From Betaproteobacteria bacterium (GTDB taxonomy: Bacteria; Pseudomonadota; Gammaproteobacteria; Burkholderiales; Rhodocyclaceae), in the NCBI GenBank assembly GCA_009781175.1, contig WQYQ01000006.1:62001-126000 (forward strand): a DNA stretch of 64,000 bases. Direction: 5' to 3'. Position 1 is the first letter of the stretch. Each line of letters starts with the position of its first letter. The translations under genes and the position numbers were made by a program. Below are positions 1 to 8,750 of this stretch, one piece after another. The notes under the pieces were generated by a model, which made no database searches, was not told the DNA's origin, and worked only from the letters and a program-made list of their open reading frames with translations.

Positions 1-367
1 CCACGAACTGTTCACGGCTTTCTTTCAACTCCGTAAAAGCAGCCGCATTGCCTTGCAGGGCTTGTTGCGCCGCTTTGGCCAGCCGCTGAGACAGCGTTCT
101 CATCTCCCCTGCGGCAGCAACATAGGCCGTTCCTTCTCTGACCCGGTTGAGCTGGACGAAAGTCAAAACGATCGCCACTAAGGCAAAAACCGCGAGCAGA
201 GCCCCGAGTATCCGCAATTGTTCGGAGACTGGACGGCCACTGATAAAAGGTAATTTGAAACCAGTTGCGCCGGGCGCAAGCGCGTCATCAATGATCACGC
301 TTGATCCAGACGAGCCCGCGCGGGAGCCAGCCTTATCCGCACTACGATTCCTGATTTTGATGATCAT
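1..367 (-). CDS. pilJ: PilJ, type IV pilus methyl-accepting chemoreceptor (5' part, runs off the window)
   Basis: Only the first 122 codons lie in the window. PilJ is the membrane receptor of the Pil-Chp chemosensory pathway that controls twitching and surface sensing. The visible N-terminus has a polar stretch of about 50 residues, one membrane segment at about residues 52-73, then GEMRTLSQRLAKAA at 87-100, which is typical of the PilJ-type periplasmic sensor. The ATG at 365-367 has a GGAG box 7 bases upstream. It follows pilI on the same strand after a 77-base gap. The signalling domain is outside the window. Confidence 0.9.
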   Translation of the reverse strand, partial: MIIKIRNRSADKAGSRAGSSGSSVIIDDALAPGATGFKLPFISGRPVSEQLRILGALLAVFALVAIVLTFVQLNRVREGTAYVAAAGEMRTLSQRLAKAAQQALQGNAAAFTELKESREQFV

Positions 368-444
368 GCAAATGCTCCAAAAGACGAGCGTCAGTCATAG
401 CTTGTTGGGCCAACAAAATATGCCGGACAAGATACCTATCGAAC

Positions 445-966
445 TCAAAGCGCTTCACGCGCAGCATCGAGAAAGCGCGGGTCCGCCAATAGGTTACGCA
501 CGGAAAGACGTTTCCAAAGACGATCCTGACTATCGCGAACACCACCGCCCACCCATGGCCGATCGTCCTTGAAGCGGCGATCGACCTCAAAATCATCGGG
601 ACTACGCAAGCCGATCGCGCGGCTCACGAGCAATGCCGTATTGATGCTGTGCCGGGCACCGATCAGCAACAAGCGCGATTCGCTGCCGTTGACCACGGGC
701 CCGAGCCCAAGAAACTGCGGGAAATCCACCACGCTGAACAGGTTGCCGCGCACGTTCGTCAGCCCGCAGAACCATCTGCGCGATAGGGGAACCGGCGCAA
801 TCGGCGGCACGGAAAGAATCTCACCGCTCTCCTCAAGCTCCAGCAGCCACCCTTCGGGACCGGCAAGTACCGCGAGCCAGGCCCGATTGACCTGTTTGTC
901 CTTCATCCCCGCCAAACGCTCGGCGAGATCCTTTTGAAACTCACGCAAACTGATTTTTTTTGCCAT
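445..966 (-). CDS. pilI: PilI, CheW-like adaptor of the pilus chemosensory system
   Basis: A 173-residue CheW-like protein that would couple the PilJ receptor to the ChpA/PilL kinase in the cytoplasm. The CheW fold is visible from about residue 35, with WLLELEESGEILSVPP followed by FCGLTNVRGNLFSVVD, the usual CheW beta-barrel signature. The start was set at ATG 964-966 (MAKKISLREF); an upstream in-frame extension would overlap pilH and does not resemble CheW. It sits between pilH and pilJ in the order pilG-pilH-pilI-pilJ, which supports the assignment over a flagellar CheW. Confidence 0.92.
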   Translation of the reverse strand: MAKKISLREFQKDLAERLAGMKDKQVNRAWLAVLAGPEGWLLELEESGEILSVPPIAPVPLSRRWFCGLTNVRGNLFSVVDFPQFLGLGPVVNGSESRLLLIGARHSINTALLVSRAIGLRSPDDFEVDRRFKDDRPWVGGGVRDSQDRLWKRLSVRNLLADPRFLDAAREAL

Positions 967-983
967 GGCACAGGCACCAGGTT

Positions 984-1349
984 TTAGCCTAGCGCTTTGA
1001 TCTTGGTGAGTAATAAATCGAAATTCAGGGGTTTGGTCAGATAATCGTTTGCGCCTTGGCGCATGCCCCAAATCTTGTCGGTTTCCTGGTCTTTCGAGGT
1101 ACACATGAAAATCGGGATATGACGCATCGTCTCATCGCGCGAAATCGTCCGTGTCGCCTGATATCCGTTCAGGCCGGGCATCACAACGTCCATCAAAATC
1201 AAGTCCGGCAACTCGGCCTTGGCTTTCTGCACCCCATCGGCACCGTCTTCGGCCGTCACAACGTTGTAGCCTTGCTTGATAAGAAACTCCATCAAAGCGA
1301 AACGATCGGTCGGGGAGTCGTCAACCACCAGTATTTTTCTGACTTGCAC
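984..1349 (-). CDS. pilH: PilH, single-domain response regulator of the pilus chemosensory system
   Basis: A 121-residue receiver domain with no output domain. The acidic pocket is DD at 10-11, the phospho-acceptor is Asp54 in LILMDVVMPG, the switch Thr/Ser are in CTSKD, and Lys106 is in LTKP. In the Pil-Chp pathway PilH is thought to act on pilus retraction or as a phosphate sink opposite PilG. The gene is 29 bases downstream of pilG and 17 bases upstream of pilI, so the cluster is probably one transcript. Confidence 0.93.
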   Translation of the reverse strand: MQVRKILVVDDSPTDRFALMEFLIKQGYNVVTAEDGADGVQKAKAELPDLILMDVVMPGLNGYQATRTISRDETMRHIPIFMCTSKDQETDKIWGMRQGANDYLTKPLNFDLLLTKIKALG

Positions 1350-1378
1350 GGGGGATGCTCCTTAAAATCACGTCCCTC

Positions 1379-1774
1379 TCAAGCTTGCAGGCCGACATGC
1401 GCCGCGACTGCCTTGATAAGACTGTCCTTAGTAAAAGGTTTAGTGAGGTACTCGTTCGAACCGACCATGCGGCCACGCGCGCGGTCGAACAGACCGTCCT
1501 TGGACGACAGCATCACGACAGGCGTGGCGGCAAAGCGCGGATTCTTTTTAATCAACGCGCACGTCTGATAGCCATCCAAGCGCGGCATCATGATGTCCAC
1601 AAAAATAACGTCCGGATGATGATCAGCGATTTTCGCCAACGCATCGAAACCATCCTCGGCCAGCAAAACCTGGTAGCCGGCTTGAGCGAGAAAGATCTCA
1701 GCACTGCGCCGGATGGTATTGCTGTCGTCAATAACCATCACTTTCACACCATTCGGGGTCGTCGCATCAACCAA
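1379..1774 (-). CDS. pilG: PilG, single-domain response regulator promoting pilus extension
   Basis: A receiver-domain protein with the PilG signature MVIDDSNTIRR and FVDIMMPRLDGYQTCALIK; the phospho-acceptor is Asp60 counted from the chosen start. No ATG lies before the conserved core. I chose TTG at 1772-1774 because GGAGGAGG lies just upstream, giving 131 residues, the usual PilG length. A GTG at 1808-1810 would add 12 residues. It is first in the minus-strand pil cluster and presumably controlled with it. Confidence 0.9.
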   Translation of the reverse strand: MVDATTPNGVKVMVIDDSNTIRRSAEIFLAQAGYQVLLAEDGFDALAKIADHHPDVIFVDIMMPRLDGYQTCALIKKNPRFAATPVVMLSSKDGLFDRARGRMVGSNEYLTKPFTKDSLIKAVAAHVGLQA

Positions 1775-1866
1775 AACGCCCTCCTCCGCCTTTAAACCTG
1801 TTAGTCCCACCGTATACGCAAAGAATCACGAACTCAACTCGCGGCATACCGTGCCGTCACACCCAT

Positions 1867-2055
1867 TCAAAGCTCGACCAGTTCGAAATCTTCCTTACGC
1901 GCGCCACATTCGGGGCAGGTCCAGTTGAGGGGCACATCTTCCCAACGCGTCCCCGGAGCGATCCCCTCTTCTGGACGCCCGGCCGACTCGTGATAAATAA
2001 ACCCGCAGATCAAACACATCCATGTACGGGTAGCTTCAACGGCAGGTGCAGTCAT
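1867..2055 (-). CDS. Rubredoxin
   Basis: A 62-residue iron-sulfur electron carrier. The four Cys ligands are clear: CLIC at about 14-17 and CPEC at about 47-50, with the aromatic core YH...WEDVPLNW between them. Rubredoxins pass single electrons to oxygen-detoxifying enzymes or oxygenases. The ATG at 2053-2055 gives normal family length; a longer in-frame extension to 2475 runs antisense to thiD and has no rubredoxin similarity. It is divergent from thiD and upstream of pilG on the same strand. The physiological partner is not visible. Confidence 0.95.
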   Translation of the reverse strand: MTAPAVEATRTWMCLICGFIYHESAGRPEEGIAPGTRWEDVPLNWTCPECGARKEDFELVEL

Positions 2056-2124
2056 TTCTTGACAGAATTCGTTTAAGATTTTTGATGTTACCGCATTCAA
2101 ACCCATTCCCGCCTGTCTATATCC

Positions 2125-2934
2125 ATGTCTGTGCCGGCCGTTCCTCCCGTTATTCTCAGCTTCGCCGCTTCGGACCCTACCGGCGGCAGCGGCGCCCAAG
2201 CGGACTTGCTCACCATTGCAGCGCTGGGCGGGCATCCTGCGCTGGTTCTGACTGGCATGACGATACAGGACACCCGCGGCATAACAGCCTGTCAGCCCCA
2301 AAAAACAACATGGGTCGACGCCCAGGCGCGTGCGATTCTCGAAGACATGCCGGTCGCCGCAATCAAAATCGGCTTCGTCGGCAACCCCGACATCGCCCTC
2401 ACCATTGCTGAAATCGTGGCGGACTATCCCGATATTCCAGTCGTACTCGCGCCGTCGCTCAAGACCAGCGGCCAAAACAGTTTCGCAGATGACGAGTTAG
2501 TGTCCGCTATATGCAACATCCTGCTGCCGTTGACGACGCTGGCGACCCCCAACAGCCTCGAAGCGCGGCGCATGGTGGAGGAGGACGAAGAAATCACACC
2601 CAGCCTGCCCGAGTGCGCGCGCCAGCTTATCGATCTCGGGCTCGAATACGTCCTCATCACCGGCACGCACGAGCCGACCCCGCAAGTCATCAACACCCTT
2701 TACGGCCCGGGCGGTATTGTTGTGCAAACCGATGCGTGGGAACGTTTGCGCCACAGCTATCTTGGCGCGGGCGATACCTTGGCGGCGGCCATCGCAACCC
2801 TGCTCGGCTTCCGCCTTCCGCTTGTCCAGGCCGTGCGTAAAGCACAGAATTTCACATGGCACAGCCTGCGGCACAGCTTCGCAACCGGCATGGGCCGGCG
2901 CATTCCCGACCGTTTTTTCGCGAACCGCAAATGA
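2125..2934 (+). CDS. thiD: Bifunctional hydroxymethylpyrimidine kinase / phosphomethylpyrimidine kinase
   Basis: ThiD phosphorylates hydroxymethylpyrimidine twice to give the pyrimidine half of thiamine. The 269-residue ribokinase-fold protein has the substrate motif PTGGSGAQAD at about 18-27 and the anion-hole motif GAGDT at about 214-218, followed by the usual C-terminal region ending GMGRRIPDRFF. The stop overlaps the thiE start (ATGA), so the two are translationally coupled. No TPP riboswitch motif was seen in the 69-base gap upstream. Confidence 0.95.
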   Translation: MSVPAVPPVILSFAASDPTGGSGAQADLLTIAALGGHPALVLTGMTIQDTRGITACQPQKTTWVDAQARAILEDMPVAAIKIGFVGNPDIALTIAEIVADYPDIPVVLAPSLKTSGQNSFADDELVSAICNILLPLTTLATPNSLEARRMVEEDEEITPSLPECARQLIDLGLEYVLITGTHEPTPQVINTLYGPGGIVVQTDAWERLRHSYLGAGDTLAAAIATLLGFRLPLVQAVRKAQNFTWHSLRHSFATGMGRRIPDRFFANRK

Positions 2935-3578
2935 CTGCCCACATGCTCCGCGGCCTCTACGCCATCACGCCTGACTGGTCCGACACCGCCCGCCTGCTCG
3001 CCACCACAGAAGTAATCCTTGCGGGCGATTGCCGCCTGCTGCAATACCGCAACAAAACCGCCTCACCCAGTCTGCGCCTGACGCAAGCCGAAGCCTTGCG
3101 CAGCCTCACCGCGCGCCACAAGGTCCCCTTGCTCATCAACGACGACCCCGAACTGGCGCTGCGCTGCGCCGCCGACGGCGTGCACCTCGGCCGCGAAGAC
3201 GGCGCGCTCGCCGCCGCGCGCAGCCTCCTGGGCGACGCAGCGCTGCTCGGCGCCTCCTGCTACAACGAAGCCGTGCTGGCCGAAAAAGCCATCGCGGCAG
3301 GCGCCGACTACATCGCATTCGGTGCAATGTTTCCTTCCAGCACCAAACCCGCCGCAGTGCGAGCACCCTTGAGCCTAATCGCCGCGGCGCGCAAACTCGG
3401 CCGGCCGATTGCCTGCATTGGCGGTATCACCGCCGACAATGCCGCGCCGCTGATCACAGCGGGCGCCGACCTGCTCGCTGTCATCACCGATCTGTTCGAC
3501 GCACCCGACCCGCATGCCCGTGCAAAACAGTTTTCTGCCTTATTCCACACCGAACCCGAGCCTGAAAATCATGACTGA
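2931..3578 (+). CDS. thiE: Thiamine-phosphate synthase
   Basis: ThiE joins the pyrimidine and thiazole phosphates to make thiamine phosphate. The 215-residue TIM barrel shows LLQYRNK (36-42), [15 protein letters not shown] and [12 protein letters not shown], then CIGGIT, all standard ThiE phosphate and pyrimidine contacts. The start was placed at the ATG overlapping the thiD stop; upstream codons belong to a shadow extension inside thiD. Its end overlaps hemL by 8 bases. The thiazole partners ThiS and ThiG are in a separate operon near 37 kb. Confidence 0.95.
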   Translation: MTAHMLRGLYAITPDWSDTARLLATTEVILAGDCRLLQYRNKTASPSLRLTQAEALRSLTARHKVPLLINDDPELALRCAADGVHLGREDGALAAARSLLGDAALLGASCYNEAVLAEKAIAAGADYIAFGAMFPSSTKPAAVRAPLSLIAAARKLGRPIACIGGITADNAAPLITAGADLLAVITDLFDAPDPHARAKQFSALFHTEPEPENHD

Positions 3579-4866
3579 CCGCAACCAAACGCTTTTCGAC
3601 CGCGCCCAACAAACCATTCCTGGCGGCGTTAACTCCCCCGTGCGCGCATTCCGCGCAGTCGGCGGCACACCGCGCTTCATTACCCGCGCCCAGGGCTGCC
3701 GGGTGTGGGACGCCGACGGCCGCGACTACATCGACTACGTTGGTTCCTGGGGCCCCGCGATTCTCGGCCATGCGCACCCGGACGTCATCCGCGCCGTGCA
3801 GGAGAAAGCCGCCCTCGGACTTTCCTTCGGCGCGCCGACCGAAATCGAGGTCGAAATGGCCGAGCTACTGTGCAAGCTCGTACCGAACCTTGAGATGGTG
3901 CGGCTCGTCTCCTCCGGCACGGAAGCGACGATGAGCGCGATCCGGCTGGCGCGCGGCTTCACCGGCCGCGATGCGATCGTCAAGTTCGAAGGCTGCTATC
4001 ACGGCCATGCCGACAGCCTGCTCGTCAAAGCCGGTTCGGGCGCGCTCACGTACGGCAATCCGTCCTCGGGCGGCGTGCCGGCCGACTTCGCCAAGCACAC
4101 GCTTGTGCTGCCGTATAACGACGTCGCCGCGCTCGAAGCTGTTTTTGCCGCGCGCGGCCAGGAAATCGCGACCGTCATCCTCGAACCCGTCGTCGGCAAC
4201 ATGAACCTCGTGCGCCCGTCGGACGCCTTCCTGCAAGCGCTGCGCAGCCTGTGCACCCAACATGGCGCGCTGCTGATTTTCGACGAAGTGATGACCGGCT
4301 TCCGCGTCGGCCCCAAGGGGGCTCAAGGGCTTTTCGGCATCGACGCCGATCTCGTCACGCTTGGTAAAGTCATCGGCGGCGGCATGCCGGTCGGCGCATT
4401 CGGCGGACGGCGCGAGATCATGCAAAAGATCGCGCCGCTCGGCCCCGTCTATCAAGCCGGCACGCTTTCGGGCAGCCCGGTCGCGCTGGCCGCCGGCCTG
4501 GAAACCCTGCGCCTGGTCATGCAGCCCGGTTTTTACGAAAATCTTTCCGCCCGCACGCGGCAACTTACCGACGGACTCGCCGCGGCCGCCGCGCGGCACA
4601 ATGTCGCCTTCTCGGCCCAGGCCGTCGGCGGCATGTTCGGCATCTACTTCTGCGCCAAAGCGCCAACGAGCTACGACGAGGTAATGGCAAGCAACAAAGC
4701 GCACTTCAACCACTTCTTCCACGCCATGCTCAACGCCGGCCATTACTTCGCCCCCGCGCTCTACGAAGCGGGCTTTGTTTCCGCCGCGCATAGCGAAGCG
4801 GATATCGCGGCCACGGTTGACGCCGCCGAGCGGATCTTCGCAAGCAGTGCGGAATTCCGCGCTTAG
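3571..4866 (+). CDS. hemL: Glutamate-1-semialdehyde 2,1-aminomutase
   Basis: HemL converts glutamate-1-semialdehyde to 5-aminolevulinate, the first committed tetrapyrrole precursor in the C5 pathway, using pyridoxal phosphate. The 431-residue protein has [12 protein letters not shown] near the N-terminus, [22 protein letters not shown] (PLP-binding Asp), and the Schiff-base Lys in [16 protein letters not shown] near residue 267. The ATG at 3571 overlaps the thiE end; longer in-frame starts lie inside thiE. Linkage of hemL to thiE/thiD is common in betaproteobacteria. Confidence 0.96.
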   Translation: MTDRNQTLFDRAQQTIPGGVNSPVRAFRAVGGTPRFITRAQGCRVWDADGRDYIDYVGSWGPAILGHAHPDVIRAVQEKAALGLSFGAPTEIEVEMAELLCKLVPNLEMVRLVSSGTEATMSAIRLARGFTGRDAIVKFEGCYHGHADSLLVKAGSGALTYGNPSSGGVPADFAKHTLVLPYNDVAALEAVFAARGQEIATVILEPVVGNMNLVRPSDAFLQALRSLCTQHGALLIFDEVMTGFRVGPKGAQGLFGIDADLVTLGKVIGGGMPVGAFGGRREIMQKIAPLGPVYQAGTLSGSPVALAAGLETLRLVMQPGFYENLSARTRQLTDGLAAAAARHNVAFSAQAVGGMFGIYFCAKAPTSYDEVMASNKAHFNHFFHAMLNAGHYFAPALYEAGFVSAAHSEADIAATVDAAERIFASSAEFRA

Positions 4867-4876
4867 AAGGCCGCTA

Positions 4877-4902
4877 GATTGAGCGCCTCCGGGAGCTCAA
4901 TC
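4877..4902. terminator. Hairpin downstream of hemL
   Basis: A perfect 8-bp inverted repeat, GATTGAGC (4877-4884) and GCTCAATC (4895-4902), with a 10-base loop, starts 10 bases after the hemL stop. There is no U tract, so it is at best a weak terminator or an RNA-end stabiliser. Confidence 0.45.
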
Positions 4903-4979
4903 CTCACTGTAATAATTCTGTAATCCTATCCCCCCGGTGAGGATATTGTCAGGCGCTATTGCAAAGGGTTAGAATCCCG

Positions 4980-5150
4980 CCGTCTTAACAAATGGAGTTC
5001 CTCCTGTGGGTAGTCCCAGTCGTCGATCTTGCATCGACCGGCCACAGGTAAGGTAATCGCCGAGTCTCCCTCGCGCCATTGCCTTGCCGACTTGGCGGGC
5101 AGTGGTGTCGCAAGGCCGGTTCCCGGCCGCTTCGGCCGCTTCCCATGTAT
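4980..5150 (+). promoter_or_regulatory. Structured 5' leader of mgtA (candidate Mg2+-responsive RNA)
   Basis: The 386-base gap between hemL and mgtA has no coding gene but has strong RNA-like structure. CCTGTGG (5003-5009) pairs with CCACAGG (5042-5048). Inside it GTCGAT (5022-5027) pairs with ATCGAC (5033-5038) over a 5-base loop. Further down GGCCGG and CCGGCC form a tight hairpin at 5114-5128, followed by more GC-rich pairing. Long structured leaders are typical of mgtA-type genes, where they sense Mg2+. I could not fit this confidently to the M-box or to the enteric mgtA leader, so the ligand is inferred from the gene downstream. Confidence 0.5.
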
Positions 5151-5252
5151 TCGTGACGCGCCGCTGCAAATATGGCGGCGCTGGTGCGACTGCGCGCTTG
5201 TGTGCGCAGGCTGGGGAATTCGCTTTCGGGATGGCAGCGACAAGGAGAAAAC

Positions 5253-8018
5253 ATGAACCTCAACATCCTGAGAGAGCTTTTCGCAGGATTCCTCCGCACC
5301 CGCCACATCGGCCGGCATTTCCGCCGCCTGACGTTGCTGGACACTCTGACCCAGACCGGCGTCAGCCGGGAAGTGCCTGCCACGCTGACCCAGACGCTGG
5401 TCGCCGCGGCCACCAGCGATCCCGCAGCGCTACTCAAGCAGCTCGACAGCCACGACGACGGCCTTTCCGAAGCGCAGGCCGAACTCATCCGCGAGCGCGT
5501 GGGCCTCAACGAAGTCGAGCATGAAAAGCCGCTACCGTGGTGGATGCACCTGTGGCGCTGCTACAGCAACCCGTTCAACCTGCTGCTGACGCTGCTGGCG
5601 ATCATCTCCTTCCTGACCGATGATATGCCGGCGACCATCGTCATCGGCACAATGGTCGTGCTCTCCACGCTGCTGCGCTTCTGGCAGGAAGGCAAGTCGA
5701 ACAAGGCCGCCGATGCGCTCAAGGCGATGGTCAGCAACACCGCCACCGTCATCCGCCGCGATGTGTCGGAAGACGCGGCCGTGGAAGCCGCGAATTTCTT
5801 TGGCGTGCGCCTGCATGTCAAGGCGGCGCAGCGCGCGGAAGTGCCGATCAAACTGCTGGTCCCCGGCGATCTGATCGTGCTTTCGGCGGGCGACATGATC
5901 CCGGCTGACTGCCGTGTGCTGAGCGCCAAGGATTTGTTCGTGGCGCAGGCGGCGATGACCGGCGAGTCGATGCCGGTGGAAAAGTTCGCCGTCCAGCGCG
6001 ACGCCAAGGCGATCAACCCGCTGGAACTCGACAACATCCTGTTCATGGGCACCAACGTGGTGTCCGGCTCCGCCACCGCCGTGGTGCTCAGCACCGGCAA
6101 TGCCACCTACTTCGGCGCGCTGGCCAGCCGCGTCACGGCTACCGACCGCGCGCCGACCTCGTTCCAGTCGGGCGTGAACAAGGTGAGCTGGCTACTGATC
6201 CGCTTTATGTTCGTGATGTCGCCGCTGGTGCTGTTCATCAACGGTTTCACCAAGGGCGACTGGATGGAAGCGCTGCTCTTCGCCCTTTCCGTCGCCGTGG
6301 GCCTGACGCCCGAAATGCTGCCGATGATTGTGACCTCGACGCTGGCCAAGGGCGCGGTGTTCCTGTCGCGTAAGAAAGTCATCGTCAAGCGGCTGGATGC
6401 GATTCAGAACTTCGGCGCGATGAATGTGCTGTGCACCGACAAGACCGGCACGCTGACGCAAGACAAGATTTTCCTGGCCCGGCACGTCGATATCTGGGGC
6501 GAGGAGTCCGACGAGGTGCTGGAAATGGCCTACCTCAACAGCTTTTACCAGACCGGCTTGAAAAACCTGCTCGACGTGGCCGTGCTGGAACACGCCGAAG
6601 TGCATCGCGAGCTGGAGCCGACCAGGAATTTCCATAAGGTCGATGAAATCCCGTTTGACTTCAACCGCCGCCGCATGTCGGTGGTGGTGGCCGAACACGA
6701 GGCGCAGCACCTGCTCATCACCAAGGGCGCGGTCGAGGAAGTCCTCGCCGTATGCACGCAAGTCCGCCACGGCGAGGGCGTCGAGCCGCTCACGCCCGAA
6801 CTGCTTGATCGCATCCGCACGGTAACCGCCGACCTCAACGAAGAGGGCCTGCGCGTGGTTGCGGTCGCCGTCAAAGAAGGACCGCCGACACAGGAGAACT
6901 ACGGCATCGCCGATGAGCGCGAGCTGGTCCTGGTCGGCTATGTGGCCTTCCTCGATCCGCCGAAGGAGTCCACCGAGCCGGCGCTCAAGGCGCTCGCCGA
7001 GCACGGCGTGGTGGTCAAGGTGCTGACCGGCGACAACGAACTGGTGACGGCCAAGATTTGCCGCGAGGTGGGTCTGGCGCAGCAAGGCGTGCTGCGCGGC
7101 AGCGACATCGAGCGCATGGACGACAAGGAACTGGCCGAGGCCGTGGAGCAGCACAACGTTTTCGCCAAGCTCACGCCGTCGCACAAGGAACGCATCGTGC
7201 GCTTGCTGAAAGCCAACGGCAACGTGGTCGGCTTCATGGGCGACGGCATCAACGACGCGCCGGCGCTGCGTACGGCCGACATTGGCATCTCGGTCGATAC
7301 CGCGGTGGACATCGCCAAGGAAGCCGCCGACATCATCCTGCTTGAAAAGAGCCTGATGGTCCTGGAGGAAGGCGTGCTGGAGGGCCGCCGCACCTTCGCC
7401 AACATGCTTAAGTACATCAAGATGACGGCCAGCTCGAACTTCGGCAACGTCTTTTCGGTGCTCGTGGCGTCGGCCTTCATCCCGTTCCTGCCGATGCTGC
7501 CGATGCACCTGCTCGTGCAGAACCTGCTGTACGACATCTCGCAGATCGCGATTCCGTTCGACAACGTGGACGAAGAACTGCTGCAAAAACCGCAGCGCTG
7601 GAATCCGGGCGACCTTGGCCGCTTCATGGTGTTCTTCGGGCCGATCAGCTCGGTGTTCGACATCACGACCTTCGCGATGATGTGGTTCGTGTTCGGCGCA
7701 CAGACGCCCGAACATCAGACGCTGTTCCAGTCGGGCTGGTTCATCGTCGGCCTGCTTACGCAAACCCTGGTGGTGCACATGATCCGCACCCCAAAACTGC
7801 CGTTCATCCAGAGCCGCGCGGCGACGCCCTTGATGGTCATGACCTTCGTCATCATGGCCATAGGCATCTTCATTCCGATGGGGCCGCTGGCGAGCTACTT
7901 CAAACTGCAAGCCTTGCCGCCGCTGTACTTTGCGCTGCTGCCTCTGATCCTGCTCGCCTACATGGGCTTGACGCAGGCGCTGAAGAACCTCTACCGCCGC
8001 CGTTGGGGCTGGCAATAA
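5253..8018 (+). CDS. mgtA: P-type Mg2+-importing ATPase
   Basis: A 921-residue P3B-type ATPase that would import Mg2+ across the inner membrane. It has the actuator motif MTGES near residue 236, the membrane-4 motif PEMLPMI near 352, phosphorylation Asp396 in CTDKTGTLT, and the hinge motif GDGINDAP near 662, then six C-terminal membrane segments. The ATG at 5253 follows AAGGAGA with good spacing; an extension to 5172 lacks a ribosome site. Its leader is long and structured. mgtC starts 12 bases downstream, and mgtE converges from the other strand. Confidence 0.95.
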   Translation: MNLNILRELFAGFLRTRHIGRHFRRLTLLDTLTQTGVSREVPATLTQTLVAAATSDPAALLKQLDSHDDGLSEAQAELIRERVGLNEVEHEKPLPWWMHLWRCYSNPFNLLLTLLAIISFLTDDMPATIVIGTMVVLSTLLRFWQEGKSNKAADALKAMVSNTATVIRRDVSEDAAVEAANFFGVRLHVKAAQRAEVPIKLLVPGDLIVLSAGDMIPADCRVLSAKDLFVAQAAMTGESMPVEKFAVQRDAKAINPLELDNILFMGTNVVSGSATAVVLSTGNATYFGALASRVTATDRAPTSFQSGVNKVSWLLIRFMFVMSPLVLFINGFTKGDWMEALLFALSVAVGLTPEMLPMIVTSTLAKGAVFLSRKKVIVKRLDAIQNFGAMNVLCTDKTGTLTQDKIFLARHVDIWGEESDEVLEMAYLNSFYQTGLKNLLDVAVLEHAEVHRELEPTRNFHKVDEIPFDFNRRRMSVVVAEHEAQHLLITKGAVEEVLAVCTQVRHGEGVEPLTPELLDRIRTVTADLNEEGLRVVAVAVKEGPPTQENYGIADERELVLVGYVAFLDPPKESTEPALKALAEHGVVVKVLTGDNELVTAKICREVGLAQQGVLRGSDIERMDDKELAEAVEQHNVFAKLTPSHKERIVRLLKANGNVVGFMGDGINDAPALRTADIGISVDTAVDIAKEAADIILLEKSLMVLEEGVLEGRRTFANMLKYIKMTASSNFGNVFSVLVASAFIPFLPMLPMHLLVQNLLYDISQIAIPFDNVDEELLQKPQRWNPGDLGRFMVFFGPISSVFDITTFAMMWFVFGAQTPEHQTLFQSGWFIVGLLTQTLVVHMIRTPKLPFIQSRAATPLMVMTFVIMAIGIFIPMGPLASYFKLQALPPLYFALLPLILLAYMGLTQALKNLYRRRWGWQ

Positions 8019-8030
8019 GGAGAGGCGCAT

Positions 8031-8747
8031 ATGGCGGCATTGCAGAACATCAATCTGGCCTCCCTGCTCGATACGCTGCTGAGCCTGGCCGCGGCCTTCG
8101 TGCTCGGCGGCTTGATCGGCCTTGAGCGGCAATACCGCCAGCGCACGGCCGGCTTGCGCACCAACGTTTTGGTCGCGGTCGGCGCGGCGGTGTTCGTCGA
8201 CACCGCGAACCGGCTGACCGGCAACGACGGCGCGGTGCGCGTCATCGCCTACGTGGTGTCGGGCATCGGCTTCCTCGGCGCGGGGGTCATCATGCGTGAA
8301 GAAGGCAACGTGCGCGGCCTCAACACCGCCGCCACGCTGTGGGGCTCGGCCGCGGTCGGCGCAACGGCCGGAGCCGACCTGATTTTCGAAGCGGCGCTGG
8401 CCACGGTGTTCGTGCTAGCGGCAAACACGCTGCTGCGCCCGATCGTCAACACGATCGACCGCAAGCCGCTCGACATGGGATCGGTCGAGGTGACGAACAC
8501 GCTCTATGTGATTGCCGAACGCCCGCACCGCAAGAGCGTCATGGCCCTGCTCGAAGAAGAACTGGAGCGCAGCAACTACCCCACGCGTGACCTCGACATC
8601 CATGCTTTCGGTCACGATGAATTCGAGATCGAGGCAACCTTGGTCGCCACATCGGTCGATGCGGACGAACTGGATGAGTTGGTCAGCCGGCTGGCTGCTT
8701 TACCCGGCGTCAGACAGGCATTCTGGAGCCCAAGCACCACCGAGTAA
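8031..8747 (+). CDS. mgtC: MgtC/SapB family inner-membrane protein
   Basis: A 238-residue protein with an MgtC core: an N-terminal membrane domain of four to five helices containing LGGLIGLERQYRQRTAGLRT, then GIGFLGAGVIMREEGNVRGL and LNTAATLWGSAAVG. An ACT-like soluble domain follows from about residue 155. MgtC proteins do not transport Mg2+ themselves as far as known; they modulate membrane energetics (F1Fo ATPase) and survival at low Mg2+. AAGGAGAGG lies just upstream of the ATG. It is probably cotranscribed with mgtA. Confidence 0.93.
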   Translation: MAALQNINLASLLDTLLSLAAAFVLGGLIGLERQYRQRTAGLRTNVLVAVGAAVFVDTANRLTGNDGAVRVIAYVVSGIGFLGAGVIMREEGNVRGLNTAATLWGSAAVGATAGADLIFEAALATVFVLAANTLLRPIVNTIDRKPLDMGSVEVTNTLYVIAERPHRKSVMALLEEELERSNYPTRDLDIHAFGHDEFEIEATLVATSVDADELDELVSRLAALPGVRQAFWSPSTTE

Positions 8748-8750
8748 GTT

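Noticed and set aside
2056..2475. N-terminal extension of rubredoxin
   Set aside because: It overlaps thiD on the other strand, and rubredoxins are normally 55-65 residues, which the ATG at 2055 gives.
6192..8132. A 646-codon minus-strand frame across mgtA
   Set aside because: mgtA carries every catalytic motif of its family on the plus strand; the antisense frame has compositional bias only.
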